This document shows positions 24,171 to 31,954 of a stretch of 64,000 bases of DNA, in pieces. The notes under the pieces are model-generated. The model was given only the letters and a program-made list of their open reading frames with translations. It was not told the origin of the DNA and searched no databases. The translations under genes and the position numbers were made by a program. Origin of the DNA: Ruminococcus sp. NK3A76 (GTDB lineage Bacteria > Bacillota > Clostridia > Oscillospirales > Ruminococcaceae); the NCBI RefSeq assembly GCF_000686125.1, contig NZ_JMMA01000002.1:2914001-2978000 (forward strand). Reading direction: 5' to 3'. Positions within the stretch are counted from its first letter, which is position 1, and each line of letters starts with the position of its first letter.

Positions 24171-26303
24171 TTACTGCTGTATGATCTTTGCTATCCTCAG
24201 CATCATGCGGTCAAGGCCTGCTATATCCTCGACCTCTGCTAAGTCCTCACGGGTAGACAGCTCCCTTAAAAAGCCGTACTTCGCTTTTCCGAAGCCGAGG
24301 GCGACTATCTCTATGCCGTTTCGCACATACTCCTCCTTGAGCCTGAGCGCCTTCAGGTCTGCGCCGTCGTACCAGCTGCCGTCGGTGAGTATCACGGCGT
24401 ATTTGAAGCCGGAGTAGCTGTATTTTCTTATCCTCGGCAGCATGACTGTCAGCGGCTCGGCGTTGGTGCCACGCCCGAGGTCTGTCTTCTTGTCTATGCT
24501 GTCGATAGCTTTTCTTATAGCTTTTTTATCCCACGTCGCATCGAGCCTTATCTTTGCTTTTTCGGCAAAGCAGGCGATGCCTATGTTTATGCGGTCGGTG
24601 TCAAACTGCTCGACGAAATCCTTCATGGCGTCCTTTGCCATTTGCAGCGGCCCTCCCTCCATGCTGCCCGAAAGGTCGAGCGCAAGATAGAGCACGCCGT
24701 CGTTTTTGGCGATCGGTGTGAGCATACTGCTCTCAGGCACGCCGTCTGTCCAGCTCATATCATCAGGCACCGGCTCCTCACGCCTTAAAAGCTGCCGCCC
24801 TGTCTCTGTCTGCACGGCTGTTATGTCGATAGTGCCGTCTACCGTGTAGCGGTAGGTTATGTCAAGGAGCGTCTTCCCTCCGGGGACGTAGCCAACGCCG
24901 CTGAAAACATACTTTTTAGCTGCCGTGCAGTCTGACGGCCTTTGCGAGTCGCCCTGCAAGAGATATATCTCCAGCTCGTTGCCGCTCATAGACACCGGCA
25001 GCTCACGCCGCTTGACGACCTTTGCTTTGCTAAGGGGGGTGTTCTTTTTTATCATGATGTCATTGACAAAGCGCCTGCCGTCTTCGCTTACGGATATCAT
25101 TCCGAGCGAGTGCGCAGTCACGTCGCTTATGAATTTCGCACCACGCAGCAGCGACATATCATATGCGCTTCTGTCCTGCCCTGTAAGAAATCCTCTCGGC
25201 TGAACGCTGAGCGACCCCAGAGTCTTCACAGCGCAGTATTCCTCTGTCTGAGCCTGTATGGCAGCACCTATCGCCACCGCCTCATCAGCGTCAACGCCCT
25301 TTTGCGGCTCTCTGCCGGTCATGCGCCTTATGTAGTCGGGCACCATTTTCATCTTGGTCGAGCCGCCTACGAGTATAACGCCGCCGATATCCGTCCACCT
25401 GAGCCCTGTGTCGTCAAACATTCGTGATATCGTCTTGTGGGTGATATCGAGCAGGTCTGCTGACAGCTCCCTGAATATGCTCTCGGTCAGGCGGTATTTA
25501 CCGCTGCCGCCCTCATAGGAGACTGTCACATCTGCATACTCAGACGATGACAGCAGCTTTTTGGCCTTCTCGGCCTTGACCATGAGCGAGTTATAGGTCT
25601 CCTTGTCCTCCGACGGGTCAGCGCCGAACTCCTCCTCAAACTGCTCGCACAGCCAGGTGCATATCACCTCGTCCCAGTTCTTGCCGCCGAGATAGTGGTT
25701 GCCGGCGCTTGCTATGACCTTTATCGAATCATGTGAGACATCTGCGACGGTAACGTCAAACGTACCGCCGCCAAGATCGTATATGAGTATTTTCCTTGCC
25801 TGCGGCGTATCCTTAAGGCCGTAGGCTATCGCTGCGGCTGTAGGCTCGTTTATAACGCCTATCACCTCTAAGCCTGCCTGCTTGCCTGCCCGGATAGTAG
25901 CGTTGCGCTCGGGGTCTTCAAAGTACGCAGGCACGGTTATCACGGCTCTTTTTATGTTCCTGCCGACACTTTTCTCGCACTGGGATATAAGCTCACGCAA
26001 AAACTTGCCCGAGATGCACGATGCATCCATATCCTCGCCGAAAAAGCTCACCTTGTAGCTCCGGCTGCCCATTTCGAGCTTGTAGAATGATGCGGTGTTG
26101 GGGTCTGACATTTCCGAGCGTGTCTTGGCATCGCTGCCGATGATAACGCTCCCGTCAGGTGAAAAAGCTACGACTGAGGGGGTAGTCCTCTGGCCGAGCT
26201 TGTTTGGTATGACGACAGGCGTTTTTGTGGCAGGGTCGATATACGCCACCACAGAATAGGTCGTGCCGAGGTCGATACCTACTGTCAGGCCGTCGGTGAA
26301 CAT
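24171..26303 (-). CDS. Hsp70-vWA fusion protein
   Basis: The 710-aa product is an Hsp70 with a complete ATPase domain (about 1-360; GIDLGTTYSVVAY, IYDLGGGTFDVTV, ILVGGSTKMKMV) and a substrate-binding beta domain (about 390-510). Instead of the helical lid it has a von Willebrand A domain (about 535-710). The MIDAS metal site looks intact: DLSGS (543-547), a Thr in GRGTNAEPL and Asp in ILTDGSWYD. Its start overlaps the preceding Hsp70 stop (TGATG). It should be an ATP-driven chaperone whose vWA module binds a partner through a divalent metal. The fused architecture is unusual and central to the operon. Confidence 0.92.
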   Translation of the reverse strand: MFTDGLTVGIDLGTTYSVVAYIDPATKTPVVIPNKLGQRTTPSVVAFSPDGSVIIGSDAKTRSEMSDPNTASFYKLEMGSRSYKVSFFGEDMDASCISGKFLRELISQCEKSVGRNIKRAVITVPAYFEDPERNATIRAGKQAGLEVIGVINEPTAAAIAYGLKDTPQARKILIYDLGGGTFDVTVADVSHDSIKVIASAGNHYLGGKNWDEVICTWLCEQFEEEFGADPSEDKETYNSLMVKAEKAKKLLSSSEYADVTVSYEGGSGKYRLTESIFRELSADLLDITHKTISRMFDDTGLRWTDIGGVILVGGSTKMKMVPDYIRRMTGREPQKGVDADEAVAIGAAIQAQTEEYCAVKTLGSLSVQPRGFLTGQDRSAYDMSLLRGAKFISDVTAHSLGMISVSEDGRRFVNDIMIKKNTPLSKAKVVKRRELPVSMSGNELEIYLLQGDSQRPSDCTAAKKYVFSGVGYVPGGKTLLDITYRYTVDGTIDITAVQTETGRQLLRREEPVPDDMSWTDGVPESSMLTPIAKNDGVLYLALDLSGSMEGGPLQMAKDAMKDFVEQFDTDRINIGIACFAEKAKIRLDATWDKKAIRKAIDSIDKKTDLGRGTNAEPLTVMLPRIRKYSYSGFKYAVILTDGSWYDGADLKALRLKEEYVRNGIEIVALGFGKAKYGFLRELSTREDLAEVEDIAGLDRMMLRIAKIIQQ

Positions 26304-27886
26304 CAGCTTCTTTGCTCCACAGCGTCGCTGACGATGTCGGCCTCTATCATCGCATTATGCGTAAGGTCCTTGCCTATGACGTGTACGCAGCCGTCCTCTG
26401 CGAGCGAGAGTGTGACTTCGATAGGCGAGTTTTTCGGCAGTGTGCCGTCAAGCTCGAGCATGGCTGTGCCTATCTGCAGGTCCTTGTCAACGTCATAGTA
26501 TTTTTCAAAGTTATTTACCTGGAAAAGGTCTATCGGAATGAGCTTTGCGTTGTCCTCGTTAGTTCCGTATGTCTCGGAGACGGAAACAGGCAGCTCGGTG
26601 TCCTTCATTATGAGGTTGTTTATCTTAAGCTCGCCGTTTAAGTAGATGCGTATGCCTAAGCTCTTGTTGGCGACTGTGATTATCTTTGACGGCAGCTTTG
26701 CCATGATGCCGGGGAGCGTGGCGATATTCTCGTAAGTCTCTATCTTCTCGGTAGGAAGTGTAGCTGTGTCGCCCGGCACGCTGCCCTCGGGGGCTTCGCC
26801 GCTCTCGCCGAACTCAACGCCCTGGATATACTTCATAAATGCATATATAGATGCGCCCTTTGCAACGGCAGTGTTGGGCTCGTTGAAGAATATCTCAAGC
26901 TGCGGGAAGTTTTCCTCTATCGCCCTTCTCACCTGCGGCATATATGTCGAGCCGCCGACGAGAAGTATCTTTGTAAGCGGCAGGTCAACTCTGTCGATGA
27001 CCTTCTTTGTGAGGGATACCGCACTTTCGAGCAGGCTCGATGTTGCATCGTCAAATTCCTGCCTTGTGATGTTTATAGCAGCCTTGTACTGACGGTCAAC
27101 CTTGACAGGAACTACCGTGCTCTCAGCCTGAGTGAGTATCTTCTTGGCCTCCTCGCAGGCGATGAGAAGGTCCTGCTCAATATCGGGGTCGTATTCGTCA
27201 TCAAAGCCGGTCTCCTCACGGAACTTTTCCTTTACGAGGTCGATGAGGGCCACGTCCCAGTTCTTGCCGCCGAGGTCGTGGTCGCCCTCGGTGGTGATAG
27301 TGCGAAAGCTCTTATCCTTTATCTCCATTGCAGTTACATCGAATGTGCCGCCGCCCAGGTCGAAGACGATAACATTCTCTGCCTGCTCTGATTTGTTCAT
27401 GCCGTAATATATAGCCGCAGCAGTAGGCTCCTCGATGATACCGAGCACATCAAGGCCTGCTTTCTCGCCTGCCTCCTTGGTCGCACGCTTCTCGCTGTCG
27501 CCGAAATATGCAGGAACGGTTATGACAACACGCTTTACGTCTGAATTGGTGTATACCGAGCCGTCGTTGGCTATCTTTTTGAGTATCTCAGCGGAGACAT
27601 CAACAGGGGTGGTGGTGTAGCTCTGGTCGGGGCCGTAGGCAAACGACTGGTCGATGCCTATCCTCGACTTTACAAACTGTATAGTCAGCTCGGGGTAAAG
27701 GATAGCCGTGTTCTTTGCGGCATTGCCCACTATCGGGTCAGAGCCGGGCTCCATTCTGACGACTGAGGGGATAGTCGATTCGCCCTCTAAGCTCTGGCAG
27801 GTGACACACTGCCCGTTCTCATCAAAATAACCTATGCAGGAATATGTCGTGCCAAGGTCGATACCAAATACATATTTTTCAGCCAT
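26303..27886 (-). CDS. Hsp70 (DnaK-like) chaperone lacking the lid
   Basis: The 527-aa product has the full Hsp70 ATPase domain (about 1-365; FGIDLGTTYSCIGY, VFDLGGGTFDVTA, ILLVGGSTYMPQVR) and a substrate-binding beta domain (about 405-515). It ends there, about 100 residues shorter than DnaK, so the helical lid is missing. It is clearly not the housekeeping DnaK by context. A GrpE-like gene precedes it by 12 bp and the Hsp70-vWA gene overlaps its stop. Both Hsp70s would probably be served by that GrpE-like factor. A dedicated role in the operon's system, not general folding, is inferred. Confidence 0.93.
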   Translation of the reverse strand: MAEKYVFGIDLGTTYSCIGYFDENGQCVTCQSLEGESTIPSVVRMEPGSDPIVGNAAKNTAILYPELTIQFVKSRIGIDQSFAYGPDQSYTTTPVDVSAEILKKIANDGSVYTNSDVKRVVITVPAYFGDSEKRATKEAGEKAGLDVLGIIEEPTAAAIYYGMNKSEQAENVIVFDLGGGTFDVTAMEIKDKSFRTITTEGDHDLGGKNWDVALIDLVKEKFREETGFDDEYDPDIEQDLLIACEEAKKILTQAESTVVPVKVDRQYKAAINITRQEFDDATSSLLESAVSLTKKVIDRVDLPLTKILLVGGSTYMPQVRRAIEENFPQLEIFFNEPNTAVAKGASIYAFMKYIQGVEFGESGEAPEGSVPGDTATLPTEKIETYENIATLPGIMAKLPSKIITVANKSLGIRIYLNGELKINNLIMKDTELPVSVSETYGTNEDNAKLIPIDLFQVNNFEKYYDVDKDLQIGTAMLELDGTLPKNSPIEVTLSLAEDGCVHVIGKDLTHNAMIEADIVSDAVEQRS

Positions 27887-27898
27887 TTTCTTTTCCTC

Positions 27899-28579
27899 CT
27901 AAACTTTATACACTACGACCTTTGCAGGGCGCAGAACTTTTCCGTTGTAGATGAATGCGTCAGACCTTGCCTCGGCCACGCAGTCACGAAGTGTCTCATC
28001 GTCGGTGGGTATTGTCTTTGAGATGCGCTGCTCCTTGTAGTCATAGCTGCTGCCGGGCTCAGGGGTCTTTATCTCGACGCCGTTGTTTATAAGCGCACCC
28101 TTTACCGAGTCGGCGTAGTAGCCAAGACTGTCGAGCTGGGTCTTAAGATATTCCTTTTCAGGGGCAGCATCGTGCTCCTCTTTTATCTCAGCCATTTCTT
28201 CGCTCAGGTCGATATAAAGCCCTATAAACTGCATCAGGAACGGCGTTGCGAGCTTGTCGTAAAAATCGTTTTTGTAGCGCTGGAGCTCGTTATTCAAGTT
28301 CCGCTCTATCTCCTCATGCACGGCTATCGCCTTGTTGCCTGCTGCTACCTGTGAGGACAGCTTTTCTATAAGCTCTGTGAGCTTTGCTATCTGCGATGAC
28401 TGCTCGCTTATCCTGTCAGAAAGCTCGGACAATACGTCGGGCTCATTGGGCTCGTCAGGCTCAGCTGTTTCATTTACAGCAGTATCATCAGCCGGCCCGG
28501 TGACAGCCTCCACGGGCTGCTGCTCCGGGATATCCTCTGCTTCTTCGGGGGGGAAAACTATCTCATTTATCTCATCCAT
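27899..28579 (-). CDS. GrpE-like nucleotide exchange factor
   Basis: The 226-aa product has an acidic N-terminus (about 1-55), a long coiled coil (about 50-100) and a GrpE-like core. The segment ELQRYKNDFYDKLATPFLMQF and the C-terminal phrase YNGKVLRPAKVVVYKV match the helix and beta-domain ends of GrpE. It is expected to release ADP from Hsp70. It lies 12 bp before the lidless Hsp70 and 20 bp after the membrane GTPase, so it is probably specific for the operon's two Hsp70s. No DnaJ with an HPD motif was found in the operon. GrpE identity is likely rather than certain. Confidence 0.8.
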   Translation of the reverse strand: MDEINEIVFPPEEAEDIPEQQPVEAVTGPADDTAVNETAEPDEPNEPDVLSELSDRISEQSSQIAKLTELIEKLSSQVAAGNKAIAVHEEIERNLNNELQRYKNDFYDKLATPFLMQFIGLYIDLSEEMAEIKEEHDAAPEKEYLKTQLDSLGYYADSVKGALINNGVEIKTPEPGSSYDYKEQRISKTIPTDDETLRDCVAEARSDAFIYNGKVLRPAKVVVYKV

Positions 28580-28599
28580 AGAGCTTTACTCCTTTCGGT

Positions 28600-30375
28600 C
28601 TAAATATCGCTCTCGATATACTTTGCATAATCGCCCCGGTGCTCTGCCCAGACCTGCTTATGCTTTTCTGTCATATCATTTACCGGCTCGTCACGCCACA
28701 CGGTGCCGAGAGCCTTGTCTGAGCGTGTGAGCAGCCAGTGGACTATGTTGGTCACGTTTTCCGGCACGAACCTTGCCACTGCGTCCTTTGGCACATAGCC
28801 CATAGACGAGCAGGAGAAGAAATGAACGTGCTTGAAATTCTGGTCAAGCAGCATGACTGCGTTGCTCTTGTCGTTTGATACAAGGAAAGAGCGGCAGAGG
28901 TAATCCATAGTGTCGAACTTTTCCTTATATGTCTCGGGATCTGCCTTTTGCAGCTTTGCGATGGCGATAGAGCCTATGAGCGATTTGAGCTGCGGTGTAT
29001 CTACCTTGTTTATAGCAACAGCTATCGGCAGGATATATTTGCCGCCTTCCTTTTTGATATTCTGAAGGCCGCTGAGCGTTTCGAGGAACACCTGTATCAG
29101 CACGTCAAAATCCATATGCCCTATATCCATGCTGCCAAGCCCGTCGGAATTGTCTATGACCGACTGCATAGAGTAGGGGTCTACCACGAACACCACGCCC
29201 TCGCTGAATGCAAAGTGGCGCAGGCGCTCCTTTGAGTTGTTTGTCTCGAAAACCTCGCCCGGCATATCGTAAAGGTGCAGATAGCGCTTGATGTCGAGTC
29301 TTTTATGGTCGATAAAGAAATTGAACGACACGACGTCATATTCCTGCCCCGGCTTGGTAGCCGTTATCGGGCGCATACCCTTGAAGCTCTTTTCTATCTC
29401 GCCGAAATTGAACTCCGTCGCTTCATCGGGGAACTCTGTTTCGATATTGAACCTCACGGCATCCTCGTTTATGAACTTATAGAGAAAAGCCGTCTTGAAT
29501 GTCGTCTTGCCGACTGCAACGCCGCCTATCAGCGCTATGCCGAGGGGGCGTGAAAGCCTTGACTTATCGCTTCTTGCGCACTGGGGGCAGACGGCTGAAA
29601 GCTCCTCACGCTTTTTGCCGTCGTTGGTCTTTGAAACGGCAGTTGAGGGGAGCAGCGTGCCGCAGGTACAAACTCTGTGGAACACGCCGAATTTCGACGG
29701 CCGCAGCGACCTGTGGGGTATGCCGCACTCGGGGCAGAGGTATACAGGCAGGCGGTAGCTCTCCTTGCAGAAATCGCAGCGGTAGGATATCTTTCTAACA
29801 CGGAAGAATATCCTCTCAGCCGAGACACACACTGCAAAGAACAGATGATACCCCAAAAACAGCAGCATATACCCAAACGCTATGATAAGCGTGACCGCCG
29901 CCGATGCTATACCGCCGAAGACCACCGTGCTGGCTATCATTATAGTATACAGCAAGAACGCTCCGGCCTTTTTGATGCCCTCGGCGTAGTTTATATTGCT
30001 TAAAAAATCCTGCACGGCGCTGCCGATATTTTTCCACGCATTCTTTACAGCGCAGACCATATCCTGTATAACACGCTTGTTGAAATACCCCGGCGCTGCT
30101 ATCTGCTCGTAGCTTTTAAGGCTGCCGTCGTCACCCCGTGGCAGGGCGTCTTTTGAAAACTGCGGCTTGTGCTCACGGATCTTCATATCATTATTGGTGA
30201 GGATAAATGCAAACAAAAAGCATCTTATTGCATGGAACACCCCGGCTGAAATTATCAGTGCGGCGATACAGACAAGCACCCAGCCGAGTATGCCGAACGA
30301 CGTCTGTGCGTGCTCGGAAGCAGTGCTGGCATACCGCTCTGCCAGTACATCTGCACCTGAAAGGACAGACCTCAT
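28600..30375 (-). CDS. Membrane-anchored zinc-ribbon TRAFAC-type GTPase (591 aa)
   Basis: The product has a membrane segment at about 28-58 and a second hydrophobic region at about 137-184 (probably two passes). Two zinc ribbons follow (Cys200/Cys203 with Cys214/Cys217; Cys236/Cys238 with Cys263/Cys266). The GTPase domain has P-loop GGVAVGKT (284-291), G3 DMPGE (370-374) and G4 NKVD (456-459). It is the first gene of the operon; a good promoter lies at 30421-30449. GAGGTG stands 10 bases before the ATG at 30375. It resembles the second member of the 'double-GTPase' pairs linked to GAP1 proteins and would tether the system to the membrane. Function is inferred from family and context. Confidence 0.87.
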   Translation of the reverse strand: MRSVLSGADVLAERYASTASEHAQTSFGILGWVLVCIAALIISAGVFHAIRCFLFAFILTNNDMKIREHKPQFSKDALPRGDDGSLKSYEQIAAPGYFNKRVIQDMVCAVKNAWKNIGSAVQDFLSNINYAEGIKKAGAFLLYTIMIASTVVFGGIASAAVTLIIAFGYMLLFLGYHLFFAVCVSAERIFFRVRKISYRCDFCKESYRLPVYLCPECGIPHRSLRPSKFGVFHRVCTCGTLLPSTAVSKTNDGKKREELSAVCPQCARSDKSRLSRPLGIALIGGVAVGKTTFKTAFLYKFINEDAVRFNIETEFPDEATEFNFGEIEKSFKGMRPITATKPGQEYDVVSFNFFIDHKRLDIKRYLHLYDMPGEVFETNNSKERLRHFAFSEGVVFVVDPYSMQSVIDNSDGLGSMDIGHMDFDVLIQVFLETLSGLQNIKKEGGKYILPIAVAINKVDTPQLKSLIGSIAIAKLQKADPETYKEKFDTMDYLCRSFLVSNDKSNAVMLLDQNFKHVHFFSCSSMGYVPKDAVARFVPENVTNIVHWLLTRSDKALGTVWRDEPVNDMTEKHKQVWAEHRGDYAKYIESDI

Positions 30376-30420
30376 AGCTTGTCATCACCTCGCAAAATAA
30401 AAGTTAAGTAACCATTTATT

Positions 30421-30449
30421 ATTTTATCACAAAGAACAAAATATGTCAA
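30421..30449 (-). promoter_or_regulatory. Sigma-A promoter of the chaperone/GTPase operon
   Basis: Minus-strand TTGACA (30444-30449) and TAAAAT (30421-30426) are separated by 17 bp, about 45 bp before the first gene. The rest of the 497-bp gap (30376-30872) holds an AAATCAGC/GCTGATTT inverted repeat (about 30481-30522) and MITE copy b. Confidence 0.85.
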
Positions 30450-30595
30450 GTTTTAACAGTATTTATATAAGAAAATGAAATAAATCAGCTATTTATCACA
30501 AATGGGACAGGGCTGATTTAGTGCTTTTCACAATGCATTATCCGGCAGGCAGGGTCGTAGTTTGTTTTGGCGTATAAAGCGTAAAATTGCTCTTG

Positions 30596-30787
30596 GGCAA
30601 CACCGCACAACCACCGGCTTGCGCCTTTGCACGCCATACACCTGTAGGTTTTCCGTCATATCACCCAAATTCACCTCCGCATACTTTAGTATACGGAATA
30701 TACGATAGTATTCCTGCGGTAAATTTAGGCGATCTGACTAAAAAACTGACAGCGTGTCTGACGCACAATGATTGTGCAGTGTTGCCC
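30596..30787 (-). repeat. MITE-like element, copy b (192 bp, diverged)
   Basis: The ends are GGCAACACCGCAC / GTGTTGCC, flanked by CTTG on both sides (30592-30595, 30788-30791). It matches copy f closely in the minus orientation, sharing the internal TATTCCGTATACTAAAGTAT palindrome region. The 4-bp duplication differs from TTAA, which shows that the duplication, not the element, varies. Confidence 0.85.
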
Positions 30788-30788
30788 T

Positions 30789-30817
30789 TGTTTTTTATGC
30801 TGTAATGTGGTAGAATA
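30789..30817 (+). promoter_or_regulatory. Candidate promoter for the AEC transporter gene
   Basis: TTGTTT (30789-30794) and TAGAAT (30812-30817) with a 17-bp spacer. The -35 begins inside the right-hand CTTG duplication of MITE copy b, so the insertion may have helped form it. Confidence 0.5.
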
Positions 30818-30872
30818 TAACCTGGCGACTGCCTTATGGCAACGGCAATAACAAAAGGAACGGTGACAGCTA

Positions 30873-31817
30873 TTGGATAACGCAAAAATAATAGGCATGA
30901 GGGTGCTCATAATGTCAGTGATACTGATAATAGGCGCTGTATGCTACAAGAGAAAAATAATAACCGCCTCGGGCACAAAGCAGCTTTCGGCGGTGGAATT
31001 AAACATCGTAAACCCGCTGATGATATTCATGTCATACCAGTCGGAATACGACCCGCAGAGGCTAAAGGGGCTGCTGTGGTCATTCATGCTGGCGGCTGTC
31101 AGCTTTGCAGTGGTGATACCGCTTGCAGGGCTGCTAAAGAGAAGCAGCAATGAGAACTACGCCGTCGAGCGGTTTTCCTGCATATACTCAAACTGCGGCT
31201 TTATGGGCATACCGCTTATAAACGCCCTTTACGGCAGTGACGGTGTGCTGTATCTGACGGCATACATAACCCTTTTTAATCTGCTGGTATTTACTCACGG
31301 ATATATGCTGATGAAGGAGGAGCACGATATGTCGGCTTTCAAGAAGGCTGTCACCTCGCCTACTATCATCGCTATCATAATAGGCGTGATATTCTATGTG
31401 CTGGGCATACGCCTTGCCAACATGACTGCCGTCGGCGGAGTGGTGGCAGATGCGTTCATGTTCATAGCAGACATGAACACTCCCCTTGCAATGCTGATAG
31501 CCGGCGCTACTGCGGCACAGAGCGACCTTTTAAAGTCGCTGCTCGACAAGCACATCATGCTCACGGCATTTTACAAGCTTATGCTGCTTCCTGCGTGCGT
31601 TGTGGTGCTTATACACTTTCTGCCGCACTCGCAAAACCTCATGCCGGAGCTGGTGGTCTGCATCGCCTGCGCCTGCCCTGCCGCAACCACTGGAACGATG
31701 TTTGCGCTGCTGTTTGACAAGAATGCAAAGCGGTGCTCTGAGATATTCGCCGTGACGACTATCCTTTCAATGGCGACGCTGCCGCTTATGACTGCCTTTG
31801 CAACGGCGCTGGTGTGA
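30873..31817 (+). CDS. AEC-family (auxin efflux carrier) transporter
   Basis: The 314-aa integral membrane protein has about ten hydrophobic segments in the two-times-five arrangement of AEC permeases. Family features include LNIVNPLMIFMSY near segment 2, YSNCGFMGIPLINALYG, and late PAATTGTMFALLF. AEC proteins export or exchange organic acids such as malate, among other anions; the substrate here is unknown. Translation probably starts at TTG 30873, behind GGAACGGTGA; the ATG at 30897 is an alternative. It stands alone between the chaperone/GTPase operon and the YibE/F pair. Confidence 0.88.
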   Translation: MDNAKIIGMRVLIMSVILIIGAVCYKRKIITASGTKQLSAVELNIVNPLMIFMSYQSEYDPQRLKGLLWSFMLAAVSFAVVIPLAGLLKRSSNENYAVERFSCIYSNCGFMGIPLINALYGSDGVLYLTAYITLFNLLVFTHGYMLMKEEHDMSAFKKAVTSPTIIAIIIGVIFYVLGIRLANMTAVGGVVADAFMFIADMNTPLAMLIAGATAAQSDLLKSLLDKHIMLTAFYKLMLLPACVVVLIHFLPHSQNLMPELVVCIACACPAATTGTMFALLFDKNAKRCSEIFAVTTILSMATLPLMTAFATALV

Positions 31818-31833
31818 TGATATGAATACTGAT

Positions 31834-31866
31834 AAAGCTGTCGGGTGCTTATCCCGGCGGCTTTTT
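31834..31866 (+). terminator. Terminator after the AEC gene
   Basis: AAGCTGTCGGG and CCCGGCGGCTT pair (two G-T pairs) and are followed by TTTGCTTT. An almost identical stem occurs at 38440-38468. Confidence 0.85.
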
Positions 31867-31889
31867 GCTTTAGGGGCAAAGTGATGCGG

Positions 31890-31918
31890 TTGACTTGGCA
31901 GCCTCTATTTGATATAAT
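31890..31918 (+). promoter_or_regulatory. Sigma-A promoter for the YibE/F pair
   Basis: TTGACT (31890-31895) and TATAAT (31913-31918) with a 17-bp spacer, 37 bp before the first ATG. Confidence 0.8.
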
Positions 31919-31954
31919 TATATCGGGCATCTGCTGCCGATAACAACAAAGAAG

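Noticed and set aside
26303-27886. Housekeeping dnaK operon (hrcA-grpE-dnaK-dnaJ)
   Set aside because: No hrcA, no dnaJ with HPD and no CIRCE repeat; the Hsp70 lacks its lid and the neighbours are GTPases and vWA/GAP1-type proteins.
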